A stretch of 64,000 bases of DNA from UBA4781 sp963556045 (GTDB lineage: Bacteria > Chloroflexota > Anaerolineae > Anaerolineales > Anaerolineaceae). Every line of letters starts with the position of its first letter. Within the stretch, counting starts at the first letter, position 1. The stretch is taken from the NCBI GenBank assembly GCA_963556045.3, contig CAUVYA020000002.1:434001-498000 (forward strand), in the 5' to 3' direction. Of this stretch, positions 8,878-16,344 are shown in pieces. The translations under genes were made by a program, and so were the position numbers. The notes beneath the pieces were generated by a model. It was given only the letters and a program-made list of their open reading frames with translations, had not been told where the DNA came from and made no database searches.

Positions 8878-9330
8878 TTAGTTTTTTCTTTTTCGCTTAC
8901 GAACCACTTTTTTGACTGGAGTTAACCCCCAATCTGCTAATCCATAGGTTCCTGGCGAAACTCTGACAAAACGTTCATCTCGTGATATCTGGGTCAGAAG
9001 ATTGGCTTCTGGATTTTTTCCTGGAACAGGAATCCCATTCTTAACTAATAATTTATAGATATCACTATAATGTAAAGGTTTTTTTTCCATTAATTGTGTC
9101 ATTTTTTCATAGACAATATTTGGAATTGATTTACTTACCATTGAATTGAAACTTAGATTTGAAATATCTACTCCTTCGAATTTAAGCAATTCAATTATAT
9201 TCTCTGCAATATTTTGCTTTTCGTTGATACTATCAAGTGAGTCTTTTACCAATTGCTGGAGTTTTTTAATATCTTCTTGTACAATCTCGAGCTTCAATTT
9301 CAATTCTTTTATTAATATTTCGTTATCCAT
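8878..9330 (-). CDS. Coiled-coil protein with C-terminal HARE-HTH-like winged helix
   Basis: From the ATG at 9330 the protein has ~150 residues. The first ~45 form an amphipathic coiled coil rich in Lys, Glu and Leu. The C-terminal half (YEKMTQLMEKKPLHYSDIYKL, then LLTQISRDERFVRVSPGTYGL) matches the winged-helix pattern called HARE-HTH, found in restriction endonucleases, RNA polymerase delta and chromatin proteins. A basic tail (KKVVRKRKRKN) would suit DNA binding. It is the first gene of a two-gene AT-rich operon with the GHKL ATPase. A longer start at 9348 is possible, but a TATAAT sits between it and 9330, so 9330 is preferred, perhaps as a leaderless start. Confidence 0.75.
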   Translation of the reverse strand: MDNEILIKELKLKLEIVQEDIKKLQQLVKDSLDSINEKQNIAENIIELLKFEGVDISNLSFNSMVSKSIPNIVYEKMTQLMEKKPLHYSDIYKLLVKNGIPVPGKNPEANLLTQISRDERFVRVSPGTYGLADWGLTPVKKVVRKRKRKN

Positions 9331-9336
9331 ATAAAT

Positions 9337-9373
9337 ATTATAACACATAATATATTATTATGTATAATATTAT
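9337..9373 (-). promoter_or_regulatory. Promoter and AT-rich palindromes ahead of the HARE-HTH/ATPase operon
   Basis: On the minus strand a TATAAT (plus positions 9342-9337) lies six bases before the chosen ATG, so transcription would begin at or next to the start codon. Immediately upstream are two palindromes: CATAATA-TAT-TATTATG (9346-9362) and ATAATATTAT (9364-9373). No good -35 is visible. The palindromes could be operators for the HTH protein, but AT-rich DNA makes such repeats easily by chance. Confidence 0.45.
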
Positions 9374-9402
9374 GATACTAATACCTACCTTTTACTTGTA
9401 AT

Positions 9403-11616
9403 TTAGTATGATATTTCACTCAGCGGGATCTGCACCACCCCATCCGCCAGCAGGTACTCCGTCAGGGCGCGCTCATCCAGACCAAAGGGCTGCAGCACTG
9501 CCTCGGCAGCGCGGATCAGCAGCCGGCAGTAGTAGGCATGGTCAATGCTGTTCTCATCCAGCGGGATGCGCTCGTGCCAGGCGGTGGCGCCCGGTTTGCC
9601 CAGCGTGTACAGTAGCGGCACACGCTTGCCTGACTGTGCCGGGCAGCCGATCGCCTGCAGCTGGCGCGCAGCCAGCGCCGCCGGAGAGGGCACGTGGTAG
9701 GCTTCCAGCTCTTTGCCCATGCGTTTGCGCACCACCAGGTCAGCCGGCGCCACATTGCCCGCTCTGAGCTTCTTATAGCGCCGCAGCACCAGTTTCAACA
9801 CCTGCGGCACACGTTCGTGCAGTTCCGCCACAGTGCGGGCGCTCTCCAGCATATCCAGCATATTCTGCTGCATGCGCACCACGTAGGGCGCACTGTCGTG
9901 CTTGCGGATCTCGATACCGCGCACGGTCAGGCTGCCATCACGCTTCACGCCGAAATAACGATTGGGGACGGTCATGCGGCTGTCGGCGCGCGCCGGCAGG
10001 AAAGCCACCCAGTTGTACACGCTGTCGAGCGCGATCGGCAGCGCGGTGCGCTCCACGATCTCGTTCAGAAGCGGCAGAAAATCATCCGGCTGATGGCAAC
10101 CCTCCTTCTTCACCCACATGCCATCCACGTACATGTGCAGCACCTCAAAGCCCCTGTCCTCCGCCGCCTCCTTGGCGCGCAGCAGAGCTTCCCTGCCCAG
10201 GGCAGAGATGGCTTCGTGCGACTCAATGCGCCCGAACTTGGCAGCCTTGTAGCCCAGGTAGCCAAAACAGCACACCAGCAGCATCTTCAGTGCGGAAGAC
10301 CTGGCTTTGCTCTCCGCGCGCAGCGGGTCATCCGGCGGCAGGGAAAGCGCCTGCTGTTTAAGCGCCACGCGCTTTTCGAGCAGCGGCTTCAGCGTGAGCG
10401 GGATCAAACCCGGCGGGTGCGGCGAATTGCCCAGATCGGTTGGAATGGGCAGCTCCGGCGAGATGTTGCAGTAGGTCATGATGCTGGGGTAAAGAGAAAT
10501 GAAATCGATCATGCCCACGTTCTCGTGCACTCCGGCAATGGGCTGGTAGACCAGCCCGCCCTGGTCGCTGCGCAGCAGGTCATAGGCAGTCTTGATCTCC
10601 TCCCCGTGCGTTTTCTGGTAGGGCACCAGAATATCCTGCTGCAGCGCGGTGTGGATCTCCATCATGTTGATGCCTGTTCCCGGCGAGCAGCGCGCGGCGG
10701 TCTGGATGGGCAGGCGCGTGACATACGCCATCTCGAGCGCGCTCGCCAGCTCATACTCCTGCCACAGCATGGCATTCCTGCCATCAATATGGCAGCGCCC
10801 GTACAGCAGCACCTGCTGCCCGCGGTACACGATGCGCCCGTAGGAAAAGTACGAACCTTCTTTTTTGATAAGCACGTCTCGGTTCGGCTCACGGTTCAAC
10901 TGCAGCGGGATGCGTTCCTGCTCAGCCAGCGCGAACAAATGCGGGAAAAGCCAGGTGTCGCCGCTGGTGGTCAGCAGCAGATCGGGGTCATAAGTATTCA
11001 GGATGGTGTTGAGGCGCACCAGGGAAGAAGCCGCGTAGCGCAGCTGAATGCGCTGTTCCCGCCCTTCGTAGCGCGCGAACAGCACCTGCGGCTCGCCGTA
11101 GTGCGGGTTGCGATCCAGCTCCAGTTCCAGTGTGCGCAGGGGCACCGGCTGGGGCGCCAGCTCCCAGGGTGTGTTCAGCGTCTGCAAATCCTGTAAAACA
11201 TCACCCTCGCAAACGCCCCGGCAGCGCGCCAGCGGAAAAGTATCGTAGCGCGCCGCGTAGCGGATGGCAAGCGGGATATCGGCATCATAGAAATCCAGCA
11301 TGGGAAACCGTCTGGCAGCGCGGCGCACCAGCGCTGCAATGTGGGCTGGCTGCGTTTGCACTGCCAGCACAGGCTGCGGCTGTGTTTTATAAAGATCACG
11401 ACGGGCAGTGTATGCCAGTTTGAGGGGAATGGACTGCGCACGCAGAAAAACTGCCAGCGCTTTCAGGTTCTGCTCGGACCCCGCCACATAGAACGTGACC
11501 GGGAATTTCTGCCGCAGGCGTATGCGCTGCCCTTCTTCTGCGATGAACCACAGCACAATACCGCCGCCGGGGTCTTCAAAGAGGTCCAGCAGCCAGCCTG
11601 TGAACTCACGCATCAT
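9403..11616 (-). CDS. B-family DNA polymerase-like protein
   Basis: 737 residues of a PolB fold. Motif A is intact (MIDFISLYPSIM, Asp371). Motif B is recognisable (ALKMLLVCCFGYLGY, Lys444 and Tyr453). Motif C reads VLHMYVDGMWV: aligned without gaps to VLYGDTDSLFV, the second, essential Asp is kept (Asp498) while the first is Tyr. The thumb motif NRYFGVKRDGSLTVRGIEIRK follows. The 3'-5' exonuclease looks degenerate: the Exo I DxE position reads LELELD and Exo II reads SGDTWLFPHL. So it is probably a polymerase without proofreading, as expected of a translesion enzyme. The region is clearly richer in G+C than its neighbours. Its start overlaps the 88-residue gene by 11 bases, making it the last gene of a coupled cassette. 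Confidence 0.85.
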   Translation of the reverse strand: MMREFTGWLLDLFEDPGGGIVLWFIAEEGQRIRLRQKFPVTFYVAGSEQNLKALAVFLRAQSIPLKLAYTARRDLYKTQPQPVLAVQTQPAHIAALVRRAARRFPMLDFYDADIPLAIRYAARYDTFPLARCRGVCEGDVLQDLQTLNTPWELAPQPVPLRTLELELDRNPHYGEPQVLFARYEGREQRIQLRYAASSLVRLNTILNTYDPDLLLTTSGDTWLFPHLFALAEQERIPLQLNREPNRDVLIKKEGSYFSYGRIVYRGQQVLLYGRCHIDGRNAMLWQEYELASALEMAYVTRLPIQTAARCSPGTGINMMEIHTALQQDILVPYQKTHGEEIKTAYDLLRSDQGGLVYQPIAGVHENVGMIDFISLYPSIMTYCNISPELPIPTDLGNSPHPPGLIPLTLKPLLEKRVALKQQALSLPPDDPLRAESKARSSALKMLLVCCFGYLGYKAAKFGRIESHEAISALGREALLRAKEAAEDRGFEVLHMYVDGMWVKKEGCHQPDDFLPLLNEIVERTALPIALDSVYNWVAFLPARADSRMTVPNRYFGVKRDGSLTVRGIEIRKHDSAPYVVRMQQNMLDMLESARTVAELHERVPQVLKLVLRRYKKLRAGNVAPADLVVRKRMGKELEAYHVPSPAALAARQLQAIGCPAQSGKRVPLLYTLGKPGATAWHERIPLDENSIDHAYYCRLLIRAAEAVLQPFGLDERALTEYLLADGVVQIPLSEISY

Positions 11617-11872
11617 CTTTCGGCGCCAGCTCCGCCATCATCTGCCGCAGGCGCTGCACCTCTTTGCGTTCTTCCAGCAGCATCGCCAGCAGCGCCACTT
11701 CAAAAGGCAGCGCATGAGAAGCATACGCCATAGCTGCGGCATGTTTGCGCGCCGCCGTGAAAAGTTCATCCAGAACCAGCTGGTCGCTGCGGCGCAGCGC
11801 GCGCTTGAAACGATTGAAGGTTTCCTGCTCCTGAATGAGATATTGATTGGCGGAAGGAATTGTTCTACCCAT
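11606..11872 (-). CDS. Small helical protein in the polymerase cassette
   Basis: 88 residues from the ATG at 11872 (MGRTIPSANQYLIQEQETFN...), predicted almost wholly alpha-helical with many Arg, Glu and Leu, and no domain I recognise. The start overlaps the end of the RecA-like gene by eight bases and the stop overlaps the polymerase start by 11, so all three should be translated in a coupled way from one mRNA. A longer frame back to 12004 runs through the RecA-like gene and has no reason to be used. By position it may be an adaptor between the RecA-like protein and the polymerase; that role is inference. Confidence 0.7.
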   Translation of the reverse strand: MGRTIPSANQYLIQEQETFNRFKRALRRSDQLVLDELFTAARKHAAAMAYASHALPFEVALLAMLLEERKEVQRLRQMMAELAPKDDA

Positions 11873-12413
11873 TGTTCTGCTCCCATAAAGTCGGCTGATG
11901 TATGGCATTCTGCTGTGATTCCCACTGCCATACCTGATCGATCCCCTCCAGCAGCATTTCCAGTAAAAAAGTACGTTTTCCCGCCTGGCGTGCCGGAAAA
12001 ACACTCACCAGTACCGGCACAGCAGCGCTGACGCGCTTGAGGTGCGCCAGGCAGTTCCCCAGCAGGCGCCGGCTCTGGCTGTCATTCACGCTTTCATCGT
12101 AAAAGGTGCCCAGCAGGTCCAGCACCACTAGCGGAGCGCTGGCGGAACTGGGTTCCGCCAGCATGGCTTCCATCTGGTAGCAGGTGAACGCCCGTGAGAT
12201 GTAGATGCGGTTGAGCGCCTCCACCACCCGGCTGGTCTTGCGGCGCAGCGTACGACTGAGAACGAGCACATTGAAAAGATTGCCCCCATCCACCACCCGC
12301 AAAGGACTGCTGAGCGCCAGATCAGCCACCAGCGACAGCAGATCACCCGTCTGGCGGCGCGACAGCAGCAGCGCGGCACATTGATTGCGTGAAAAAACCT
12401 GTATTGCATCCAT
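11865..12413 (-). CDS. RecA/Rad51-superfamily-like protein lacking a P-loop
   Basis: About 182 residues from the ATG at 12413. The body follows the RecA core without its first motif: a strand RVVDGGNLFN, then IYISRAFTCYQMEAML (very like the ISRAFT segment of RadA/Rad51 proteins), a Walker-B-like strand PLVVLDLLGTFYDE, and LKRVSAAVPVLVSVFPA where recombinases have a strand ending in a sensor residue. The Walker A position reads SRRQTGDLLSL, with no GKT/S, so ATP hydrolysis is unlikely. It begins a cassette with an 88-residue protein and a B-family polymerase, comparable in design to ImuA in ImuA-ImuB-DnaE2. A -10 box lies six bases ahead of the ATG, so the message may be leaderless. Confidence 0.7.
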   Translation of the reverse strand: MDAIQVFSRNQCAALLLSRRQTGDLLSLVADLALSSPLRVVDGGNLFNVLVLSRTLRRKTSRVVEALNRIYISRAFTCYQMEAMLAEPSSASAPLVVLDLLGTFYDESVNDSQSRRLLGNCLAHLKRVSAAVPVLVSVFPARQAGKRTFLLEMLLEGIDQVWQWESQQNAIHQPTLWEQNNG

Positions 12414-12419
12414 GCTCTT

Positions 12420-12448
12420 ATTATAGAACATATATTCTACTACGACAA
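12420..12448 (-). promoter_or_regulatory. Promoter with LexA-like box driving the polymerase cassette
   Basis: On the minus strand: -35 TTGTCG (12448-12443), a 17-base spacer, -10 TATAAT (12425-12420), and the start codon at 12413 where transcription should begin. Inside the spacer, 12437-12426, stands GAATATATGTTC, one mismatch from the Bacillus-type LexA box GAAC-N4-GTTC. A repressor bound there would cover the promoter. LexA recognition in this organism is not known from the window, so regulator identity is inferred. Confidence 0.55.
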
Positions 12449-12468
12449 GGGAACACAGTACGGCTGAA

Positions 12469-12486
12469 ACATATTGTCAAATATGT
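12469..12486. repeat. Short perfect inverted repeat upstream of the polymerase cassette
   Basis: ACATATT-GTCA-AATATGT, 7-bp arms with a 4-base loop, in the ~100-base gap between the GH3 gene end and the cassette promoter. It could be an operator or part of the GH3 gene's 3' end; there is no T run on either strand, so it is not an obvious terminator. Confidence 0.4.
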
Positions 12487-12535
12487 GATGAAACGTCCTG
12501 CACCTGCCCTGCAGGTTCTCCCAGCGGAATCAGGT

Positions 12536-14932
12536 TTACAGAAGAGCTTTCAAAGCAGACAGGACCTTTCCATTGGCGAGATCAACCAGTGCCCGGGCGG
12601 TTTTCTGTGAAAGCGCCCCATTGCTGAAATTGGTGAGGTTCTGCAGTGGAATTTCCAGCATGGATTGTTCGATCATCTGGTCATGCAGAGCGTTGACACC
12701 CCCGCTGGTTTGTTTCGTGATCTCGCGCTTCAGAATGGCAAAGATCAATTTTCCAAGCAGCTTTTTCTTGAAATCCAGCAGCGGCGTATTGAGAGTGAGC
12801 CTGGCTTTTTGTGCAGCTTGATTTTGCGGTAAAGGTTTGCCATACAGCAACTGGAATGCCTGTTGCTCGAACTCATTGCCCTGCAACGTTTCATAGGCAG
12901 TTAAGGCTGTCATGGCATCCTGCTCATCACCAGCGATCGTCACCGTCCCGCTCAATCGCAGGTCACGGGAGGAAGCGCCGATGGAGAGCTCATATTCCCC
13001 GGGATCAACCATCCAGGATCTTTTTTGCACATCATAATGGGCGAAGGATCGTTCATCCAGTTGAAAGACAACCTGACTGCTCTGCCCCGCTTCAAGTGCG
13101 ATCTTTTCATATCCCTTCAATTCACGGACGGGGTAGAATCCGGTGCGCTCGCAATGACCGACATAAAGCTGTGCGATCTCTTTGCCAGCCCGTTTTCCGG
13201 TATTGCGTATGGTGCAGCGCACTTCCACTTTTTCGCCCGGTTTGACCTTCGTCTTCTTGATGGTCAGATCCTCATAAGCAAAGCTGGTGTAGCTCAATCC
13301 ATAGCCGAACGGGAAAAGGACATCACGATTCGCTTTTTCGTAGTAGCGATAGCCCACGTAAATACTTTCGCGGTATTCAACGGTGATCGGTCCGCCGGGG
13401 AAAGTATGGTAGCAGGGTGTATCTTCCAGTTTCAGCGGAAATGTTTCCGCCAACTTTCCGCTGGGATTGACCTTGCCGAACAGGATATCCGCAATGGCGC
13501 CCCCGCCAGCCTGCCCGCCCAGATATGCTTCCACGATCCCTTTCACATCATCCACCCACGGCATTTCCACTGGTGAACCGTTGCTCAACACTACTACGAG
13601 GTTGGGATTGACCTTTTTTACAGCTTGCACTAAATGATTCTGATTCTCAGGCAGTTGTAAATTACTTCGATCAATGCCCTCCGTTTCATGCGATTCCGGC
13701 AGTCCCAAAAATAGAATTACTACCTGGGCTTGTTGGGCAGCATGACAAGCTTGTTGCACCAGCTCTTCACGAATTGCAGAAGTCGTGCGCTCATAGCCCA
13801 CCGCATAGGTAATATTCTCAGGATGAGAGGCGTATTTCAGCATTTCATCAAATGCGCAATCCAAACGCGATGGATTGATCACCGAACTGCCATAGCCCTG
13901 ATAGCGTGGGATCTTGGCAAAATCGCCGATGACGGCTATTTTCTGCTGTGGTTCGAGAGGAAGGATTTCCTCTTCATTTTTGAGAAGAACGATGCTTTCG
14001 GCACTCGCCCTTCTGGCAAGTGCGTGATGCTGATCGGCATCGTATTGAAAACCCTCTTTTTTATTCCTGATCCCCGCTTCCACCAGCTTTAGTATGCGGG
14101 CAGCACATCTATCCAGAATTTCCTCATCGAGATCCCCATTCCTGACTGCCAGCACGATGTTCTTGTCGTTGTCAAGATTTCCGCCCGGCATTTCCAGATC
14201 AAGACCCGCGATCAAGCCTTTCACGCGCTCGTTCACTGCGCCCCAGTCCGACATCACCAATCCGGGGTAAGCCCACTCCTCCCGTAGAATATCGTTCAGG
14301 ATATATTTATTTTCACTGCAGTACTCCCCATTCAAACGGTTGTATGCGCACATTACCGTCCAGGGATTGGCTTCTTTAACCGCTTTCTCGAAAGCATATA
14401 AATAGATCTCTCGCAGGGCGCGCTCATCCACCATTTCATTGATGGACATACGCCGGTATTCCTGATTGTTGGCAGCAAAATGCTTCAGTGAGGTGCCCAC
14501 TCCCCGGCTCTGCACGCCGCGGATGTATTGCACTGCGGTCTCCCCGGAAAGAAAAGGATCTTCGGAAAAATATTCAAAATTGCGACCACACAGCGGAGAG
14601 CGCTTGATATTCACGCCCGGACCAAGGATGACGCTCACCCCTTCCTGCAGGCATTCTTCCGCCAGCGCTTCACCGATCTGATAGAGCAGGTCACGATCCC
14701 AGCTGCTCGCCAGAGCGGATGCGGTCGGGAAACAGGTGGAGGGATAGGAGGGAACGAAATTCTGTCCATCACCTGAATCCTGTTCTTTCCGCAATCCATG
14801 CGGTCCATCCGCCACCATAATGGAGGGGATCTGCAGGCGCTCCACCGGTTTGGTGTGCCAGTTATCCAGCCCGGAGCACAAGCCTGCTTTTTCTTCTAAA
14901 GTCAACTTTGAAATAATGTTTTGAATATCCAT
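12536..14932 (-). CDS. Glycoside hydrolase family 3 beta-glucosidase
   Basis: 798 residues with no signal peptide, so probably cytosolic. The order is the GH3 (alpha/beta)8 domain, the alpha/beta sandwich domain and a fibronectin-III-like domain. The substrate-binding KHFAANNQE lies at Lys150-His151 and the catalytic nucleophile Asp229 in GLVMSDWGA. The C-terminal fibronectin-III-like domain is seen around RNTGKRAGKEIAQLYVG. An extra ~120-residue helical tail resembles that of clostridial intracellular GH3 enzymes. It likely releases glucose from imported beta-glucosides or cello-oligosaccharides. GGGAGG stands before the ATG on the minus strand. No transporter or regulator is adjacent. Confidence 0.92.
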   Translation of the reverse strand: MDIQNIISKLTLEEKAGLCSGLDNWHTKPVERLQIPSIMVADGPHGLRKEQDSGDGQNFVPSYPSTCFPTASALASSWDRDLLYQIGEALAEECLQEGVSVILGPGVNIKRSPLCGRNFEYFSEDPFLSGETAVQYIRGVQSRGVGTSLKHFAANNQEYRRMSINEMVDERALREIYLYAFEKAVKEANPWTVMCAYNRLNGEYCSENKYILNDILREEWAYPGLVMSDWGAVNERVKGLIAGLDLEMPGGNLDNDKNIVLAVRNGDLDEEILDRCAARILKLVEAGIRNKKEGFQYDADQHHALARRASAESIVLLKNEEEILPLEPQQKIAVIGDFAKIPRYQGYGSSVINPSRLDCAFDEMLKYASHPENITYAVGYERTTSAIREELVQQACHAAQQAQVVILFLGLPESHETEGIDRSNLQLPENQNHLVQAVKKVNPNLVVVLSNGSPVEMPWVDDVKGIVEAYLGGQAGGGAIADILFGKVNPSGKLAETFPLKLEDTPCYHTFPGGPITVEYRESIYVGYRYYEKANRDVLFPFGYGLSYTSFAYEDLTIKKTKVKPGEKVEVRCTIRNTGKRAGKEIAQLYVGHCERTGFYPVRELKGYEKIALEAGQSSQVVFQLDERSFAHYDVQKRSWMVDPGEYELSIGASSRDLRLSGTVTIAGDEQDAMTALTAYETLQGNEFEQQAFQLLYGKPLPQNQAAQKARLTLNTPLLDFKKKLLGKLIFAILKREITKQTSGGVNALHDQMIEQSMLEIPLQNLTNFSNGALSQKTARALVDLANGKVLSALKALL

Positions 14933-14939
14933 GATCCCA

Positions 14940-15347
14940 GCCTCCCAACATTAGAATAACCCAGATAATTATAATCACAGGCATCTCTTATATCCGAGAA
15001 TACCCTATGGTTGGTAACACACTTTCTATTTTAAAATACAGTATATCTAAACAGTACTTCCAAGGAACTACCCTATATATCTTGAATAAACATTGTAAAC
15101 ACCTATAATGTTTAGTAACCATATTTTTTACTTGAGATATTGAAATTGAAATAATTAGAGGTTAGGGATGGCTATCGAACACATAAGGAAGGTTGGAATC
15201 CTCTTAATACCTAAAATTCAGAATAAGGTTGTGCGACGAGTGGTATTGGTTACATCTATCCTAATATCTTCAGTGCAATCATTATAGTATCAATGTATTT
15301 AACAACCATCTTCACCCGACCCATTTTACAAATAAACAGGGTTATAT
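14940..15347. other. 408-base AT-rich intergenic region
   Basis: No open reading frame or RNA gene was recognised. It carries the upstream region of the leftward GH3 gene (GGGAGG and a possible minus-strand TATAAT near 14965) and that of the rightward SNase-like gene (a weak AGGG before its ATG). A 7-bp inverted repeat AAACATT...AATGTTT spans 15088-15113. Nothing else stands out. Confidence 0.5.
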
Positions 15348-16310
15348 ATGATGAAATTCATGGGTATTTTATTTTATAAAATCAAGCTTATTTTTACTTC
15401 ATGGCTCTCAACGTTTTCAAATAAGAAGATTTTTACGGTTTTTGTGATCTGCTTTTCATTCCTCTTTATTTTTCTTTTGGCATTATGCAGTAATTCCAAC
15501 TCTGGAAAGATCAATGAGGATACTCTAACTTTAAACCATACAGAAATTGCCTCAACCATCTATGCTGAGATATATATGCACACGGAAATAGCCGCAACCA
15601 TTTTTGCTCAAATCACACCGAATGTATGCTATACACCTATACCCACCCTTGACCTTTTTACAAATGTTTTATTGAAATATCCTTGCGATAATCCTGACTT
15701 CATCAGAATACAGGGACAGGTATCGAAAGTACTTGATATGGATAAGGTTGAAATGATAACCGATGGTGTATATAAAACGATTCGTTATCTAGGTCTAGAT
15801 TCTTCTACAGATATTGAATCTTCTCTAACGTCTCAAGCTCAATTAGCCGCACTGCTGAAAAATCAAGAATTAGTGTCTGGACGGGAAATCATGGTTTTAT
15901 CTGATAATTCTACTGATAATAATGGAAACCTATTCGGATACGTGTTTACCACGGATTCTTTTGTAAATCTGGAAATGGTCAATTCAGGGCTTTTTATGGC
16001 TAGTCTAAATGATGCGTTATTTTATTCTTCTCTATTTATAGAAGCTGAAAATTTGGCAAAAAAATCACAATTAGGAATTTGGGCAATTCCCACTTCAACT
16101 GCAACATTACGTGCAATCAATACTTTGATGATTCCCACAAGCACAAGTGTTCCAGCATTGAATTGCCATCCATCTTATCCAGATGTGTGTATTCCATATC
16201 CACCCCCCGATCTAGACTGTGATGAAATCCCTTATCGAAGGTTCCGTGTTTTACCACCCGATCCACATGGCTTTGATAGAGATCATGATGGAATTGGCTG
16301 TGAAAGCTGA
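15348..16310 (+). CDS. Membrane-anchored SNase-like protein with C-terminal Excalibur domain, catalytic residues apparently lost
   Basis: 320 residues. One hydrophobic segment (about residues 28-47) anchors or exports the protein. The middle resembles a staphylococcal-nuclease fold: YKTIRYLGLDSS matches the strand holding the first catalytic Arg, and GYVFTTDSFVNLEMVNSGL matches the AYIYADGKMVNEALVRQGLA region. However, the family's catalytic Glu position (DTPE) reads DSST and the second Arg (YGRGLAY) reads NGNLFGY. Nuclease activity is therefore doubtful. The C-terminus DPHGFDRDHDGIGCE is an Excalibur calcium-binding motif, common beside extracellular SNase domains. It is bounded by AT-rich DNA upstream and a convergent gene downstream; no operon partner. 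Confidence 0.75.
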   Translation: MMKFMGILFYKIKLIFTSWLSTFSNKKIFTVFVICFSFLFIFLLALCSNSNSGKINEDTLTLNHTEIASTIYAEIYMHTEIAATIFAQITPNVCYTPIPTLDLFTNVLLKYPCDNPDFIRIQGQVSKVLDMDKVEMITDGVYKTIRYLGLDSSTDIESSLTSQAQLAALLKNQELVSGREIMVLSDNSTDNNGNLFGYVFTTDSFVNLEMVNSGLFMASLNDALFYSSLFIEAENLAKKSQLGIWAIPTSTATLRAINTLMIPTSTSVPALNCHPSYPDVCIPYPPPDLDCDEIPYRRFRVLPPDPHGFDRDHDGIGCES

Positions 16311-16344
16311 ATTGATAGAAATCCATTTTTGATTAAACCATTTT

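Noticed and set aside
6429..9402. Prophage or integrative element bounded by a tRNA-Arg att repeat
   Set aside because: No integrase, no phage genes and no second copy of the tRNA 3' end seen up to the GC-rich cassette.
9694..11196. 500-residue rightward open frame opposite the polymerase gene
   Set aside because: Composition-driven frame in GC-rich DNA, rich in His/Gln/Arg without domains; the minus-strand frame has clear PolB motifs.
11606..12004. Longer 132-residue version of the small cassette protein
   Set aside because: Its N-terminal extension runs through the RecA-like gene in another frame; the ATG at 11872 fits overlap coupling better.
13025..14092. Two rightward frames (183 and 120 residues) opposite the GH3 gene
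   Set aside because: Antisense shadows of a clear GH3 beta-glucosidase.
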